A DNA stretch of 64,000 bases from Hylemonella gracilis (lineage in GTDB: Bacteria > Pseudomonadota > Gammaproteobacteria > Burkholderiales > Burkholderiaceae_C): positions 1,389,501 to 1,453,500 of the forward strand of contig NZ_CP031395.1 of the NCBI RefSeq assembly GCF_004328645.1. Direction: 5' to 3'. The position numbers and the translations under genes are program-made. Positions 34,381 through 47,643 of the stretch are shown piece by piece (within the stretch, counting starts at the first letter, position 1; every line of letters begins with the position of its first letter). The notes under the pieces are model-generated. The model was not told where the DNA came from and ran no database searches. It saw only the letters and a program-made list of their open reading frames with translations.

Positions 34381-35526
34381 ATGTCGCAATCTCCTTCATC
34401 CGTCGTTCTCCTAAAGCAAGCCACCCGCATTGTGGTGAAAGTCGGCTCCAGCCTCGTGACCAATGAGGGCCGGGGGCTGGACGAAGCGGCGATCGAGGAG
34501 TGGAGCCGCCAGCTCGCCGCCCTGGTGAAGGATGGGCGCGAAGTCATCATGGTCTCCAGCGGCGCGATCGCCGAGGGCATGAAGCGCCTGGGCTGGAGCC
34601 GTCGCCCCAAGGAAATCCATGAGTTGCAGGCCGCCGCCGCCGTCGGTCAGATGGGGCTGGCGCAAATGTACGAAACGCGCCTACGCGCCCATGGCTTGCC
34701 CAGCGCCCAGGTGCTGCTGACGCATGCCGACCTGGCCGACCGGGAGCGTTACCTCAACGCGCGCTCGACGCTGCTGACCCTGCTGGACCTGGGCGTGGTC
34801 TCCGTCATCAACGAGAACGACACGGTGGTCACGGACGAGATCAAGTTCGGCGACAACGACACGCTGGGCGCCCTGGTGGCCAATCTGGTCGAAGCCGACG
34901 TGCTGGTGATCCTGACCGATCAAAAAGGCCTCTACACCGCCGATCCACGCAAGGACCCGGCGGCGCAGTTCGTGCACGAGGCGCGCGCGGGTGATCCGGC
35001 GCTGGAACAGATGGCCGGTGGCGCAGGCAGCAGCATCGGCAAGGGCGGCATGATCACCAAGATCCTCGCGGCCAAGCGCGCCGCCGGCAGCGGCGCCAGC
35101 ACCGTGATCGCCTGGGGCCGTGAACCCAGTGTGTTGCTGCGGCTGGTGCAGGGGGAGTCCATCGGCACGCTGCTGGTGGCGCAGACCGGCAAGACACAGG
35201 CGCGCAAGCAGTGGATGGCCGACCATCTGCAGTTGCGCGGTGCGGTGGTGGTCGACGCTGGCGCGGCACGCAAGCTGCGCCAGGACGGTAAAAGCCTGCT
35301 GCCCATCGGCATGACGGCGGTCGAAGGCGAGTTCTCGCGAGGCGAGGTCATCGCCGTGCGCGACGACCTGGGCGTCGAGATTGCTCGGGGCCTGACCAAC
35401 TACGCCAGCGCCGAGGCACGCCTGCTGTGCCGCAAGCCCTCCACTGAGATTGAAAGCCTGCTCGGCTACATGGGCGAGCCGGAGATGGTGCACCGGGACA
35501 ATCTGGTGCTCACGCGCTTGACCTGA
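34381..35526 (+). CDS. proB: Glutamate 5-kinase
   Basis: 381 residues. The amino-acid-kinase domain comes first ([78 protein letters not shown]), then a C-terminal PUA domain (about 285-370). It phosphorylates glutamate for proline synthesis and is probably feedback-inhibited by proline as in other long, PUA-containing ProB proteins. It stands downstream of obgE, its usual partner, with a lipoprotein gene inserted between them. The 250 bases before the start hold no other gene. Confidence 0.96.
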   Translation: MSQSPSSVVLLKQATRIVVKVGSSLVTNEGRGLDEAAIEEWSRQLAALVKDGREVIMVSSGAIAEGMKRLGWSRRPKEIHELQAAAAVGQMGLAQMYETRLRAHGLPSAQVLLTHADLADRERYLNARSTLLTLLDLGVVSVINENDTVVTDEIKFGDNDTLGALVANLVEADVLVILTDQKGLYTADPRKDPAAQFVHEARAGDPALEQMAGGAGSSIGKGGMITKILAAKRAAGSGASTVIAWGREPSVLLRLVQGESIGTLLVAQTGKTQARKQWMADHLQLRGAVVVDAGAARKLRQDGKSLLPIGMTAVEGEFSRGEVIAVRDDLGVEIARGLTNYASAEARLLCRKPSTEIESLLGYMGEPEMVHRDNLVLTRLT

Positions 35527-35633
35527 AACCACCGGCGTAGGCTGGTGCCTGAGGGTTGGTCATGCAGCTGCGCCCATCGCTGCTGGATTGGCTTCCGGCC
35601 TGATCTGGTCAGGTCAGCCCACCCGCCTGAGGT

Positions 35634-36332
35634 TCATGCGTCCTTGCGCTCGCCGCAGGCTTCGTCCACGCCCGGTGTCGTGTCCGGGGGCTGCACATAC
35701 GCGGCTTGAGGGTCCGGGTCGAAGCTGGCGCCCGGGGGCAATTCCAGTTCCTGGCCATGCAAGCCCGGCAGGCTGCTGCCGCGCGAGCCGGTTTCACGCC
35801 CGTCGCGCAACTCACGGGTCGGACGTTGTCCCTGGCGCAGGTAGCGGTTGCGTTGTTCGGCGCGCGGCAGGAAGCGGGCGAGTTCGGTCAGCGCCATTTC
35901 GTAGACACCGCGCTTGAATTCGATCACGGCTTCCAACGGCACCCAATACTCGTTCCAGCGCCAGGCGTCGAATTCCGGATGGTCGGTGGCGCGCAAGTTC
36001 AGGTCCCAGTCCTGCCCCAGCAACTGCAGCAGATACCAAATCTGCTTCTGCCCTTTGTAGTGGCCCCGCGCTTCGCGTCGGATGTAGCGGTCCGGCACCT
36101 CGTAGCGCAACCAGTCGCGGGTACGGGCCACGATGCGCACGTGTTCCGGCTTGAGCCCGACTTCCTCGCCCAGTTCCCGGAACATGGCCTGTTCCGGGGT
36201 TTCGCCCCGGTCGATGCCGCCTTGCGGGAACTGCCAGGAATGGGTGCGGATGCGCTTGCCCCAGAAAACCTGGTTCTTCTGGTTGAGCAGGATGATGCCG
36301 ACGTTGGGCCGAAAGCCGTCCCGGTCAAGCAT
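35634..36332 (-). CDS. rppH: RNA pyrophosphohydrolase (Nudix)
   Basis: 232 residues. It begins [17 protein letters not shown], then WQFPQGG and the complete Nudix box G-x5-E-x7-RELGEEVGL (GGIDRGE ... REL). RppH removes pyrophosphate from 5'-triphosphorylated mRNA and so starts decay. The ATG at 36332 was chosen by homology; an upstream start at 36371 adds 13 unlike residues. The C-terminal 70 residues (proline- and arginine-rich) are a lineage-specific tail. It diverges from proS, with 113 bases between the starts. Confidence 0.94.
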   Translation of the reverse strand: MLDRDGFRPNVGIILLNQKNQVFWGKRIRTHSWQFPQGGIDRGETPEQAMFRELGEEVGLKPEHVRIVARTRDWLRYEVPDRYIRREARGHYKGQKQIWYLLQLLGQDWDLNLRATDHPEFDAWRWNEYWVPLEAVIEFKRGVYEMALTELARFLPRAEQRNRYLRQGQRPTRELRDGRETGSRGSSLPGLHGQELELPPGASFDPDPQAAYVQPPDTTPGVDEACGERKDA

Positions 36333-36445
36333 AATCAAACCCCAAATTTTTAAACTGAGTCCATTATGCACGGCCCTTGCGCCGGATCAAAGTGGGCTCC
36401 TCTTGATCAGGGCTGCTCCAGGGCCCCAGTTTTGCCGTTTCCCCC

Positions 36446-38191
<1,746 letters not shown>

Positions 38192-38222
38192 GCCGCTGAC
38201 CCGAGCTGGTAAAACAGAAAAA

Positions 38223-39221
38223 CTACTGCAGAAAACCCGCGCGCGACTTGCCACTGCAGGCGCGGGGCAGGTCGTCCGCCGTCAGCGTGTCGCGTTCGGC
38301 GAGGCGCGCATTGCCGAATGCTGTCATCAGCGCGCGCCGCATCTCGCGCGGCGCGAGTTCGGCCAGTGCGTCCAGCACCTCGTCCGTGGCCTCGGGCGAG
38401 AAGCGCCGGCCCCAGCCATGCTCCTGGCGAATCGCACGGTACAACCGCTGCGCGATGGCGCGTGCCTGCTCCCGCGTGGGTGCGGGCACCTCGAACACGT
38501 TCATGCGGTTGAGGATGGGGTCGGGAATGGCGCGCTCGTCGTTGGCCGTGCTGATCCAGATCACCTGGCTCGCGTCGATGGCCACCTCGGCGAATTCGTC
38601 CACGAAAGCATGCGCCGTGTCGTGCTCCAGCAGGCCGTAGAGCGCGCCCAGCGGGTCGTACTGCGCCTCACCCGCCGCCTTGTCGATCTCGTCGACTACG
38701 ATGACCGGGTTGGCGTACTGGCCGTCCACCAGGGCTTCGAACACCTTGCCCGGGCGCGAACCCTTCCACTGCGAGGAGGCGCCCGAGAGCAGCCAGCCCG
38801 CCGTCATCGCGCTCATGGGCACCAGGCTCATGCCGGTGCCCAACAGGGCGGCGAGCTGGCGTGCGAAATGGGTCTTGCCCACGCCCGGCGGGCCGAGCAG
38901 CAGCATGGGGGTGATTTCCAGCCCGTCGCCGCTGTCCTGGCTCAGCGCCACATGGCGCTTCACGTCGTCCAGCACCTCGGTGAAATTGGGCAGGTCGTCG
39001 TAGAGCGCACTCATGTCGGGCACGCCCGCGGGCTTGACCTGGAAGCGCTCCGGCCCTCGCTCCAGCATGCGGGCATAGGTGCTGCGCAGGCTGTCGTGCT
39101 CGCGTTCGGGCAGCTTGGCCAACTTGCGCTCGACCTCGCCGGGCTGGAACACGCTGCGCATGCGTGCGATCGGCAGACGCAGGGCGGAACCTTGCGGAAC
39201 CAGGGAATGCGGTGACGCCAT
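38223..39221 (-). CDS. AAA+ ATPase, Lon-like ATPase domain without protease
   Basis: 332 residues with one AAA+ module: Walker A LLGPPGVGKTHFA (about 110-122), Walker B VIVVDEIDKA, sensor 1 IWISTAND, arginine finger region PDPILNRMNVFEV, and sensor 2 in APREMRRAL. The sequence is closest in style to the Lon ATPase domain, but no Ser-Lys protease domain follows. Its substrate is unknown; a chaperone-like or remodelling role is inferred. High-GC codon use like its neighbours, so it looks native. It converges with proS. Confidence 0.8.
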   Translation of the reverse strand: MASPHSLVPQGSALRLPIARMRSVFQPGEVERKLAKLPEREHDSLRSTYARMLERGPERFQVKPAGVPDMSALYDDLPNFTEVLDDVKRHVALSQDSGDGLEITPMLLLGPPGVGKTHFARQLAALLGTGMSLVPMSAMTAGWLLSGASSQWKGSRPGKVFEALVDGQYANPVIVVDEIDKAAGEAQYDPLGALYGLLEHDTAHAFVDEFAEVAIDASQVIWISTANDERAIPDPILNRMNVFEVPAPTREQARAIAQRLYRAIRQEHGWGRRFSPEATDEVLDALAELAPREMRRALMTAFGNARLAERDTLTADDLPRACSGKSRAGFLQ

Positions 39222-39402
39222 CGTTTGACTCTCCAGGCAACAGCCGATCGGCTAAGGCGAGGGATGATCGGCCTGGAAACATTCAAGCACAAGCCGTGCC
39301 GGTGCTCAAGATGGCAAAGCGGGGACGCGGACCCGGCTTGCAGCTTTTTTGAAACGATCGGTGAAGGGGAGTCGGGCGGACGTGCCGCCCCACTGGGGCG
39401 AC

Positions 39403-39726
39403 TCAGACCGTGGTGGCCAGCACCTTTTGCAGCTCACCGCTTTCGTACATCTCCATCATGATGTCCGAGCCGCCAATGAACTCGCCCTTGACGTAGAGCT
39501 GCGGGATGGTGGGCCAGTTGCTGTACTCCTTGATGCCCTGGCGGATCTCATCGTCCTCCAGCACATTGACCGTCTTCACGGTCTTGGGGTCCACGCCACT
39601 GGCCTTGAGAAGCTGGATCGCGCGGCCCGAAAAGCCGCACATCGGGAAGCTGGCGCTGCCCTTCATGAACAGCAGGACGTCGTTGCCCTTGACGAGTTGG
39701 TCGATGCGTTGCTGGGTGTCGCTCAT
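39403..39726 (-). CDS. grxD: Monothiol glutaredoxin Grx4
   Basis: 107 residues with the CGFS active site (FPMCGFSGRAIQLL), KGSASFPMCGFS lead-in, WPTIPQLYVKGEFIGGSDI (TVP-like cis-Pro and GG glutathione-binding) motifs. CGFS glutaredoxins carry and deliver 2Fe-2S clusters. The family normally has about 105-115 residues. It diverges from the PPIase gene with 62 bases between starts. Confidence 0.96.
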   Translation of the reverse strand: MSDTQQRIDQLVKGNDVLLFMKGSASFPMCGFSGRAIQLLKASGVDPKTVKTVNVLEDDEIRQGIKEYSNWPTIPQLYVKGEFIGGSDIMMEMYESGELQKVLATTV

Positions 39727-39788
39727 AATCGGTTTCCTCCGGAAGATTCCCGCGATTATTTCACTTCCCTATTGCGTCTGCATTCACC

Positions 39789-40268
39789 ATGAAAATCACC
39801 AAGGACACTGCGGTTACCCTGCGTTATCGCCTCACCGAAGCGAGCGGCGGCCAGTTGCTCGAGGACGGCCGCGAACCCAGCGCCTACCTGCACGGCGGGT
39901 ACGGCAACATCTTTCCCAAGGTCGAAGAGGCGCTGGAGGGCCAGGAAAAGGGCTTCCAGCTCAAGATCACGCTGCCGGTGGAAGATGCCTTTGGCGAGCG
40001 TGACGAAAGCCTGGTCCGTGTGATTCCCAAGAGCGAATTCCCGCCCGGGGTCAAGGTCGGCGGCCACTTGGAGGGCCGCAGCGACGAAGGCCAGTCCGTG
40101 CATTTCCGTGTCGTCAAGATCAAAGGACCCGAGGTCCACTTGGACGGCAACCACCTGCTGGCGGGCCTGGCGCTGAAGCTGGAATGCACCGTGCTCGACG
40201 TGCGCGCTGCCACAGCCGAGGAAATCGCCCATGGGCACGTGCATGGCGATGGTGGACACCACCATTGA
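39789..40268 (+). CDS. FKBP-type peptidyl-prolyl isomerase, SlyD-like
   Basis: 159 residues of SlyD/FkpB type: an FKBP core split by an insert-in-flap domain (about 70-120) and the signature VHLDGNHLLAGLALKLECTVLDVRAATAEEI (about 118-148). The short His-rich tail HGHVHGDGGHHH could bind nickel, like the longer one in E. coli SlyD. It catalyses cis-trans proline isomerisation and acts as a chaperone. SlyD helps nickel enzymes; the urease cluster lies 2 kb away, although a specific link is inference only. Confidence 0.9.
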   Translation: MKITKDTAVTLRYRLTEASGGQLLEDGREPSAYLHGGYGNIFPKVEEALEGQEKGFQLKITLPVEDAFGERDESLVRVIPKSEFPPGVKVGGHLEGRSDEGQSVHFRVVKIKGPEVHLDGNHLLAGLALKLECTVLDVRAATAEEIAHGHVHGDGGHHH

Positions 40269-40292
40269 CGGTGCCGCCTCAGTGCGCCTGCC

Positions 40293-40715
40293 GTGAAACC
40301 CCGCATCACCGTCATCACCCTGGGCGTGGACGACCTGGAAGCGTCCCTGCGCTTCTACCGTGATGGCCTGGGCTTTGCCACCGACGGCATGGTCGGTCAG
40401 GAGTTCGAATTCGGGGCCGTGGTCTTCGTGCAGCTCCAGCCCGGTCTGCGCCTGGCTTTGTGGCCGCGCAAGAGCATCGCCCATGACACCGGCCAGCCCC
40501 TGGGTTCCCGCAGCGCCACCGAACTGACATTGGGCCACAACGTGGGTTCGAAGGCGGAGGTGGACGCCGTGATGGTCCAGGCCCGCATGGCTGGCGCCGC
40601 CATCACCAAGCCCGCGCACGACACCTTCTGGGGCGGTTACTCAGGCTACTTCCAGGACCCGGACGGCCACCTGTGGGAGGTGGTCTGGAACCCGCAGTGG
40701 ACAGACCTGGATTGA
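40293..40715 (+). CDS. VOC (glyoxalase/bleomycin-resistance fold) family protein
   Basis: 140 residues with two beta-alpha-beta3 repeats: VITLGVDDLEASLRFYRDGLGF at the start and GGYSGYFQDPDGHLWEVVWNP at the end, with the metal-ligand Glu in WEV. VOC proteins include glyoxalase I, dioxygenases and antibiotic-binding proteins; which one this is cannot be told. It starts 24 bases after the PPIase gene, so the two may be co-transcribed. Codon use is native. Confidence 0.85.
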   Translation: MKPRITVITLGVDDLEASLRFYRDGLGFATDGMVGQEFEFGAVVFVQLQPGLRLALWPRKSIAHDTGQPLGSRSATELTLGHNVGSKAEVDAVMVQARMAGAAITKPAHDTFWGGYSGYFQDPDGHLWEVVWNPQWTDLD

Positions 40716-40776
40716 ACGAGCGCCGTCCGTCCGTTCGCACCTTAAGCCTGCGCACCCACACGAATCGCATCACACC

Positions 40777-41307
40777 ATGCAACTGATAGCTTGCACCCTC
40801 GAAGCCCATGGCGAAGCCATTCTCGCCATCCTCAACGACGCCATCGTGCGCACCACGGCGCTGTACGACTACAAGCCGCGCAGCATGGACAGCATGAGCA
40901 CCTGGTTCCAGGCCAAGCGCGCGGGCGGTTTTCCGGTCATTGGCTTCGTCGACGGTGACGATGGGCAGGGCGAGTTGCTGGGCTTCGCCAGCTACGGCAC
41001 CTTCCGCAACTTCCCGGCCTTCAAGTACACGGTGGAGCATTCCGTCTACGTGCACCACGCCCACCGTGGCAAGGGACTGGGGCGCAAGCTGCTGCAAGCC
41101 CTCATCGAACGCGCCCGTGCGCAGCAGGTGCATGTGATGGTCGGCGCCATCGACGCCACCAACAGCGGCAGCATCGCCTTGCACGAGCAACTGGGTTTCA
41201 AGCCCTGCGGTGTCGTGCAGCAGGCTGGCTTCAAGTTCGGGCGCTGGCTGGACCTCGCGCTCTATCAGCTCATTTTGGAGACGCCGGAGCGGCCGGTGGA
41301 TGGGTAA
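40777..41307 (+). CDS. GNAT N-acetyltransferase, phosphinothricin-acetyltransferase-like
   Basis: 176 residues with the GNAT fold; the acetyl-CoA loop is HRGKGLGRKLLQALIERA (about 91-108) and the beginning IYNDAI-like ILNDAIVRTTALYDYKPRS matches the Pat/Bar group. The family acetylates the amino group of glutamate analogues such as phosphinothricin or of methionine sulfoximine/sulfone. Here the true substrate is not known. No obvious ribosome site was found. Native codon use. Confidence 0.85.
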   Translation: MQLIACTLEAHGEAILAILNDAIVRTTALYDYKPRSMDSMSTWFQAKRAGGFPVIGFVDGDDGQGELLGFASYGTFRNFPAFKYTVEHSVYVHHAHRGKGLGRKLLQALIERARAQQVHVMVGAIDATNSGSIALHEQLGFKPCGVVQQAGFKFGRWLDLALYQLILETPERPVDG

Positions 41308-41313
41308 AAGAAG

Positions 41314-42297
41314 ATGAGGTTTTGGTGGGTCAATCAGAAGCAGACATACCGGCACGAGGTGCGGGGAGGCTATCTCTGGTCACCAAAGCTGAAATCAAAT
41401 CAAGCGCGCAACCCCTACTACGACTTCATGCGTGAAGTCGCTCCAGAGGACGTAATTTTTTCATTCGCAGATGCGCAGATTCGCGCAATTGGAATTGCTA
41501 GCTCGCATGCCTATGAGTCTCCAAAGCCATTAGAGTTTGGTGAGACAGGTGCGTACTGGGATCGCATTGGCTGGCGAGTTGACGTCAATTTCCATCCGTT
41601 GCGATTGCCAATTCGCCCAGCAGAACATATGGCGATTCTGCAGCCACTTTTGCCGGAGCGTTATGCACCATTACGTCCCAATGGCGCAGGATTGCAGAAC
41701 CTTTACTTAACAAAGCTACCTGAGGTTTTCGCTGCTGCACTCGTCGATCTACTTGGCGCAGAGGCGAGAGCTTTGATTTTGGGGCATCGTGTCGCGAATG
41801 AGCCGTTACATGCGCCTGCCACAGGGTTGGTCGAATGGGAGGAGCATGTATTGGATCAAGTCAAGAGCGATATCTCCGTGCCGGAGACGCAACGTTTGGC
41901 ACTGGTGCTAGCTCGTCGTGGCCAGGGTGTTTTCAAACAGCGCGTGATGACGATCGAAAGGCGTTGTCGTGTGACGGGGGTTGAAAACGCGGAGCATCTC
42001 AGGGCGAGTCATAGCAAACCTTGGAGAGACTCGACGAACGAGGAGCGATTGGATGGTGAGAATGGGTTGCTGCTTACACCCAGTATTGATCATCTATTTG
42101 ATCGCGGCTTCATTGGTTTTGGTGACGATGGAACACTGCTGGTGTCGCCCGTCGCGCATGCCGATTCGCTGCGGCGGATGGGTGTTGACTCCGCCCGCTC
42201 CACTCACGTGGGATCCTTTTCGCAAGGACAGCGTCGCTATCTCGAGTTTCATCGAGAGAACGTGTTGCTTATGTCGAGGTTTTTAGAGCATCTATAA
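41314..42297 (+). CDS. EVE-like/HNH endonuclease, putative modification-dependent restriction enzyme
   Basis: 327 residues. The N-terminal 140 residues (WWVNQKQTYRHEVRGGYLWSPK ... VIFSFADAQIRAIGIA ... GAYWDRIGWRVDV) resemble EVE/PUA-like modules that bind modified bases. The C-terminal part holds an HNH nuclease: CRVTGVENAEHLRASHSKPW, then NGLLLTPSIDHLFDRGFIGF. Together this is the layout of stand-alone type IV-like enzymes that cut modified DNA. The gene is AT-richer than both neighbours and sits between core genes, so it was probably acquired. No methylase is adjacent. Confidence 0.75.
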   Translation: MRFWWVNQKQTYRHEVRGGYLWSPKLKSNQARNPYYDFMREVAPEDVIFSFADAQIRAIGIASSHAYESPKPLEFGETGAYWDRIGWRVDVNFHPLRLPIRPAEHMAILQPLLPERYAPLRPNGAGLQNLYLTKLPEVFAAALVDLLGAEARALILGHRVANEPLHAPATGLVEWEEHVLDQVKSDISVPETQRLALVLARRGQGVFKQRVMTIERRCRVTGVENAEHLRASHSKPWRDSTNEERLDGENGLLLTPSIDHLFDRGFIGFGDDGTLLVSPVAHADSLRRMGVDSARSTHVGSFSQGQRRYLEFHRENVLLMSRFLEHL

Positions 42298-42320
42298 GTG
42301 CTTCTTGACTCGGGTCCAGT

Positions 42321-42971
42321 CTACGCCTTCAACAACCCCCGCTTCTCAATAAACCCCACCACCTCCTCCAACCCCGCCAGCGTCTTCAGGTTGGTCATCA
42401 CAAACGGCTTGGCCCCGCGCATCCGTTCCGTGTCGGACTTCATGATGTCCAGGTTGGCCCCCACGTGTGGTGCTAAGTCGGTCTTGTTGATGACAAAGAG
42501 GTCGCTCTTGGTGATGCCGGGGCCGCCCTTGCGCGGGATTTTTTCGCCAGCGGCGACGTCGATCACGTAAATGGTCAGATCGCTCAGCTCGGGGCTGAAG
42601 GTGGCGGCCAGGTTGTCGCCGCCGCTTTCCACGAACACGATGTCGGCGTTCGGGTACTCCTTCAGCATGCGGTCGATGGCTTCGAGGTTGATGGAGCAGT
42701 CCTCGCGGATGGCGGTGTGCGGGCAGCCACCGGTTTCCACGCCCATGATGCGTTCGGCCGGCAGGGCGCCGCTGATGGTGAGCAGGCGCTGGTCTTCCTT
42801 GGTGTAGATGTCGTTGGTGATGGCCACGAGGTCGTACTTCTCGCGCATGGCCTTGCAGAGCATTTCGAGCAGGGTGGTCTTGCCGGAGCCGACCGGGCCG
42901 CCGATGCCCACACGCAGGGGCGGCAGGGGTTTGCTGCGGTTCGGGATGTGGTGCAGGGCCGGTGTGTTCAT
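42321..42971 (-). CDS. ureG: Urease accessory GTPase UreG
   Basis: 216 residues. P-loop [17 protein letters not shown] near residue 24, the invariant Cys-Pro-His motif in [10 protein letters not shown] that binds nickel, [15 protein letters not shown], and [13 protein letters not shown] (G4). UreG hydrolyses GTP to drive nickel and CO2 delivery to urease. Last gene of the urease set, converging with the HNH gene 23 bases away. A 32-base gap separates it from ureF. Confidence 0.97.
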   Translation of the reverse strand: MNTPALHHIPNRSKPLPPLRVGIGGPVGSGKTTLLEMLCKAMREKYDLVAITNDIYTKEDQRLLTISGALPAERIMGVETGGCPHTAIREDCSINLEAIDRMLKEYPNADIVFVESGGDNLAATFSPELSDLTIYVIDVAAGEKIPRKGGPGITKSDLFVINKTDLAPHVGANLDIMKSDTERMRGAKPFVMTNLKTLAGLEEVVGFIEKRGLLKA

Positions 42972-43003
42972 GGTGTTTCCTTGTGGGCATGCGCCCTGGC
43001 GAT

Positions 43004-43738
43004 TCAGGAGCGGAAAAGTCGGGAGTACTGGGTTTCGTGCCGGCTGCTCAGGATGGCCAGCATGGGGCTGTAGGCTTGGCGTTCTTCGTCGGGCAGTTGC
43101 AAAGCATGTTCGACGGCGGTGGGAATCTCGGCGGCCAGCCGGGCCAGGATGCGTTGGCCCGAGGTCTGTCCCAGGGGCACGGCCTTGAGCGCGGCCTGCA
43201 TCATGTTCTCGGCCCAGCCGAAGGCGTAGGCGAGCAGCACGTCGCGTTCACCCGCCTGCTCGGCCTGCGCTCCCGTGGGGCCCGCGGCACAGAGCGCGTA
43301 CATGACGGGGTAGCTCGGCTCCAGGGTTGCGGCGAAGTCCAGCGCGGCGGCGTCGGCCCCGGGCAGGTGGCGCAGCCATTCGCGCAAGGAACGGCCCATC
43401 TGTTCGGTTTGCAGGCGCAGCTCGGCGCTTTCGCGGGTCTGCAGCAGCCAGCTGTTGAGGGCGCACACGCGGGACGTGTCGCCGCGTCGCCACGCGCGCA
43501 GGGTCTGGGCCATCACGGCCAGGTCCGAGCGCGCAAGGGTCAGGTGCAGCTGTTCCACCAGCCAGTCGGCGGCTTGGGCCTCGCCAGTCACCAGACCGGC
43601 GTCGATCGCGGCTTCCAGACCTTCCGAGTAGGAAAACCCACCCACCGGCAGGGCGGGCGAGGCCAACCAGATCAGGTGCAGCAGGCTGGCCGGCGACAGC
43701 GCGGGTGAGACCGCCTCAGTGCTTGTGGTGGTGCGCAT
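43004..43738 (-). CDS. ureF: Urease accessory protein UreF
   Basis: 244 residues: [29 protein letters not shown] (about 22-50) is the family's opening motif, and the all-helical body carries the [29 protein letters not shown] segment near the end. UreF acts with UreD/H as the platform for UreG. ATG 43738 was chosen: it starts 23 bases inside the end of ureE. The frame is open upstream to 43957, but that part is the ureE His-tail read in another frame and is not UreF. Confidence 0.93.
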   Translation of the reverse strand: MRTTTSTEAVSPALSPASLLHLIWLASPALPVGGFSYSEGLEAAIDAGLVTGEAQAADWLVEQLHLTLARSDLAVMAQTLRAWRRGDTSRVCALNSWLLQTRESAELRLQTEQMGRSLREWLRHLPGADAAALDFAATLEPSYPVMYALCAAGPTGAQAEQAGERDVLLAYAFGWAENMMQAALKAVPLGQTSGQRILARLAAEIPTAVEHALQLPDEERQAYSPMLAILSSRHETQYSRLFRS

Positions 43739-44381
43739 GTCCATGGGCGTGTCCATGGTCGTGGTCATGATCATCGTGCGCATGACCGGCGTGGCTGTGG
43801 CTTTCGTGATCATGGGTGTGCGCAGGCGCATGCGAGTGGCCGTGATCGTGTGCATGCCCGTGCTCATCATGTGCATGCTCGTGACTGTGACCATGTGTGT
43901 GGCCATGGCCGCCGTGTCCTGCATGGCCCTGCGCGTAGGCGCCGCCCTCGGGTTCAAAGCCCTCGTTCTGCTCGGTCACGATCAGGTGCATGGCGCGCAG
44001 CATGTCGGCCAGCACATGGTCGGGTTCGATCTTCAGGTGATCGGGCCGCAGTTCGATGGGCACATGGCGGTTGCCCAGGTGGTAGGCGGCGCGGGTCAGG
44101 TCGAAGGGCGAGCCGTGTTCGGCGCAGGCGGTGATGCGCAGCACGGGCTGAGGCGCAGCCACGACGCGGATGAGCGATCCGTCCTCGGCCACCAGCACGT
44201 CGCCGCCGCGCACCACGGTGCCGCGCGGCAGGAAGACGCCCAGCTCGCGTCCCGAGGAATCGGTGGCGGCAAAGCGGCTTTTTTGGCGCACGTCCCAGTC
44301 CAGTTCGATGGTGGGCGCGCGTTGCACGAGGACCTTGGCCAGGCCCTGGCCTTGGGAGAGAAGTTTGGAGATGGTGAGCAT
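43716..44381 (-). CDS. ureE: Urease nickel chaperone UreE with long His-rich tail
   Basis: 221 residues. The peptide-binding N-domain ([37 protein letters not shown]) and metal-binding C-domain ([31 protein letters not shown]) are intact. The last 65 or so residues are mostly His with Gly, Asp and Ala (about 30 His), a nickel reservoir longer than the tail of the Klebsiella protein as I recall it. The tail overlaps the start of ureF. The gap of 105 bases to ureC holds nothing else. Confidence 0.96.
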   Translation of the reverse strand: MLTISKLLSQGQGLAKVLVQRAPTIELDWDVRQKSRFAATDSSGRELGVFLPRGTVVRGGDVLVAEDGSLIRVVAAPQPVLRITACAEHGSPFDLTRAAYHLGNRHVPIELRPDHLKIEPDHVLADMLRAMHLIVTEQNEGFEPEGGAYAQGHAGHGGHGHTHGHSHEHAHDEHGHAHDHGHSHAPAHTHDHESHSHAGHAHDDHDHDHGHAHGHAHHHKH

Positions 44382-44486
44382 GCGACGGAGTTTAGTCTTC
44401 GTCCCTGCGGGCCCGCGCCGTGCCTGGACGAGGTCGCGACGGAGATCTGTGGAGCGCGCGGGCCGCGGACGTGTGGCTGGGCTGGC

Positions 44487-46229
<1,743 letters not shown>

Positions 46230-46257
46230 GGCGTGATATTCCGTTGAGCGTGAGGCT

Positions 46258-46563
46258 TCAGAGTTTTCCTTGCACGAGGCCACGGAAGCCGTGGACCCGG
46301 CGCTCGCCGCTGAAGTCCACCAGCTCCACCGTGCGCTGCTGGCCAGGCTCGAAGCGCACGGCCGTGCCGCTGGCGATGTTGAGCCGCATGCCGCGCGCGG
46401 CGGCGCGGTCGAAGTCCAGCGCGCCGTTGGTCTCGGCGAAGTGGTAGTGCGAGCCGACCTGAATGGGTCGTTCGGCGGTGTTCTTCACCACCACGGTGTG
46501 GGTTCGCCGCTCGGGATTGAGCGGGTGCGCGCCGTCGTCAATCAGCAGTTCGCCGGGGATCAT
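46258..46563 (-). CDS. ureB: Urease beta subunit
   Basis: 101 residues: [21 protein letters not shown], then [21 protein letters not shown] and [24 protein letters not shown], the whole UreB consensus. The ATG at 46563 lies four bases beyond the end of ureJ. A longer upstream open frame is the ureJ region in another frame. Confidence 0.98.
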   Translation of the reverse strand: MIPGELLIDDGAHPLNPERRTHTVVVKNTAERPIQVGSHYHFAETNGALDFDRAAARGMRLNIASGTAVRFEPGQQRTVELVDFSGERRVHGFRGLVQGKL

Positions 46564-46567
46564 GGTC

Positions 46568-47143
46568 TTACCCCGCGACGAGCAGGGCGCCCGTGAAGAG
46601 ACCGAAGCCAGCGACCGCGAGGCCGGCGGCGCGTGCGAGCAGCACGTGGCGGTTTTGCAGCCAGGGCCCCAGCAGCAGACCCGCGCCGTGCAGCAAGGCC
46701 GTGCCCAGCACCATGCCGGCCAGCGCGGGTGCGCCCGTGAGTTCATTGCCGTGCGCCGCGCCGTGGAACAGCGCGAACACCGCGACCAGGGCCGCGGCAG
46801 CCAAGGCGCCCAGGCGGGCGCGCAGCGTCAGCAGCAGGCCGACCACGAACAGCGAGGCGGCGATCATGGGCTCGACGGCGGGGAAGGACAGGCCGGCTTG
46901 CGCCAGCAAGGCCCCGGCCAGCAGGGTCAGCGCGAAGGCCAGCGGAGCGACCCAGATGCGACGTACCGCCAACGCGCTCCAGATGCCCACGGCCAGCATG
47001 GCGGCCAGATGGTCCAGGCCGAAGAAAGGATGGCTGAAGCCGGCGAGGAAGCCATGATGTCCGCCGCCATCCGCGCCCACATGGGCAGACGCGGCCAGGC
47101 TGGCGCCGAGCAGCAAGAGAGGGGAGAGACGGTGCAGTTTCAT
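46568..47143 (-). CDS. ureJ: HupE/UreJ family nickel permease-like protein
   Basis: 191 residues with a cleavable-looking signal segment, then six or so membrane helices. The HupE/UreJ motif [18 protein letters not shown] (about 38-55) and [35 protein letters not shown] (about 127-161) are both present, with His residues that could bind nickel. The family takes up nickel in urease and hydrogenase operons. It lies between ureA and ureB, a known order in Burkholderiales. Confidence 0.93.
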   Translation of the reverse strand: MKLHRLSPLLLLGASLAASAHVGADGGGHHGFLAGFSHPFFGLDHLAAMLAVGIWSALAVRRIWVAPLAFALTLLAGALLAQAGLSFPAVEPMIAASLFVVGLLLTLRARLGALAAAALVAVFALFHGAAHGNELTGAPALAGMVLGTALLHGAGLLLGPWLQNRHVLLARAAGLAVAGFGLFTGALLVAG

Positions 47144-47217
47144 GCGGGTTCCTTGCGTGTCGTGTGCGTGTGAAGCAGAGGGCGCGGCCAGCCTGTGCGG
47201 CGGACCGCGCCGGAGGT

Positions 47218-47520
<303 letters not shown>

Positions 47521-47643
47521 GGTTCTATGTCTTCCCTCTTTGAACAGCCGTGTATGCAATAGGCATGCCGCCGGCACTCTTGCCTTCCGGTGGCCCACGC
47601 GGGGCATGATGCACCACGAATGGGCAATTTCAGATCAAATGCC

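Noticed and set aside
43739..43957. N-terminal extension of ureF rich in Met and Thr
   Set aside because: It is the His-tail of ureE read in another frame; no UreF protein has such a start.
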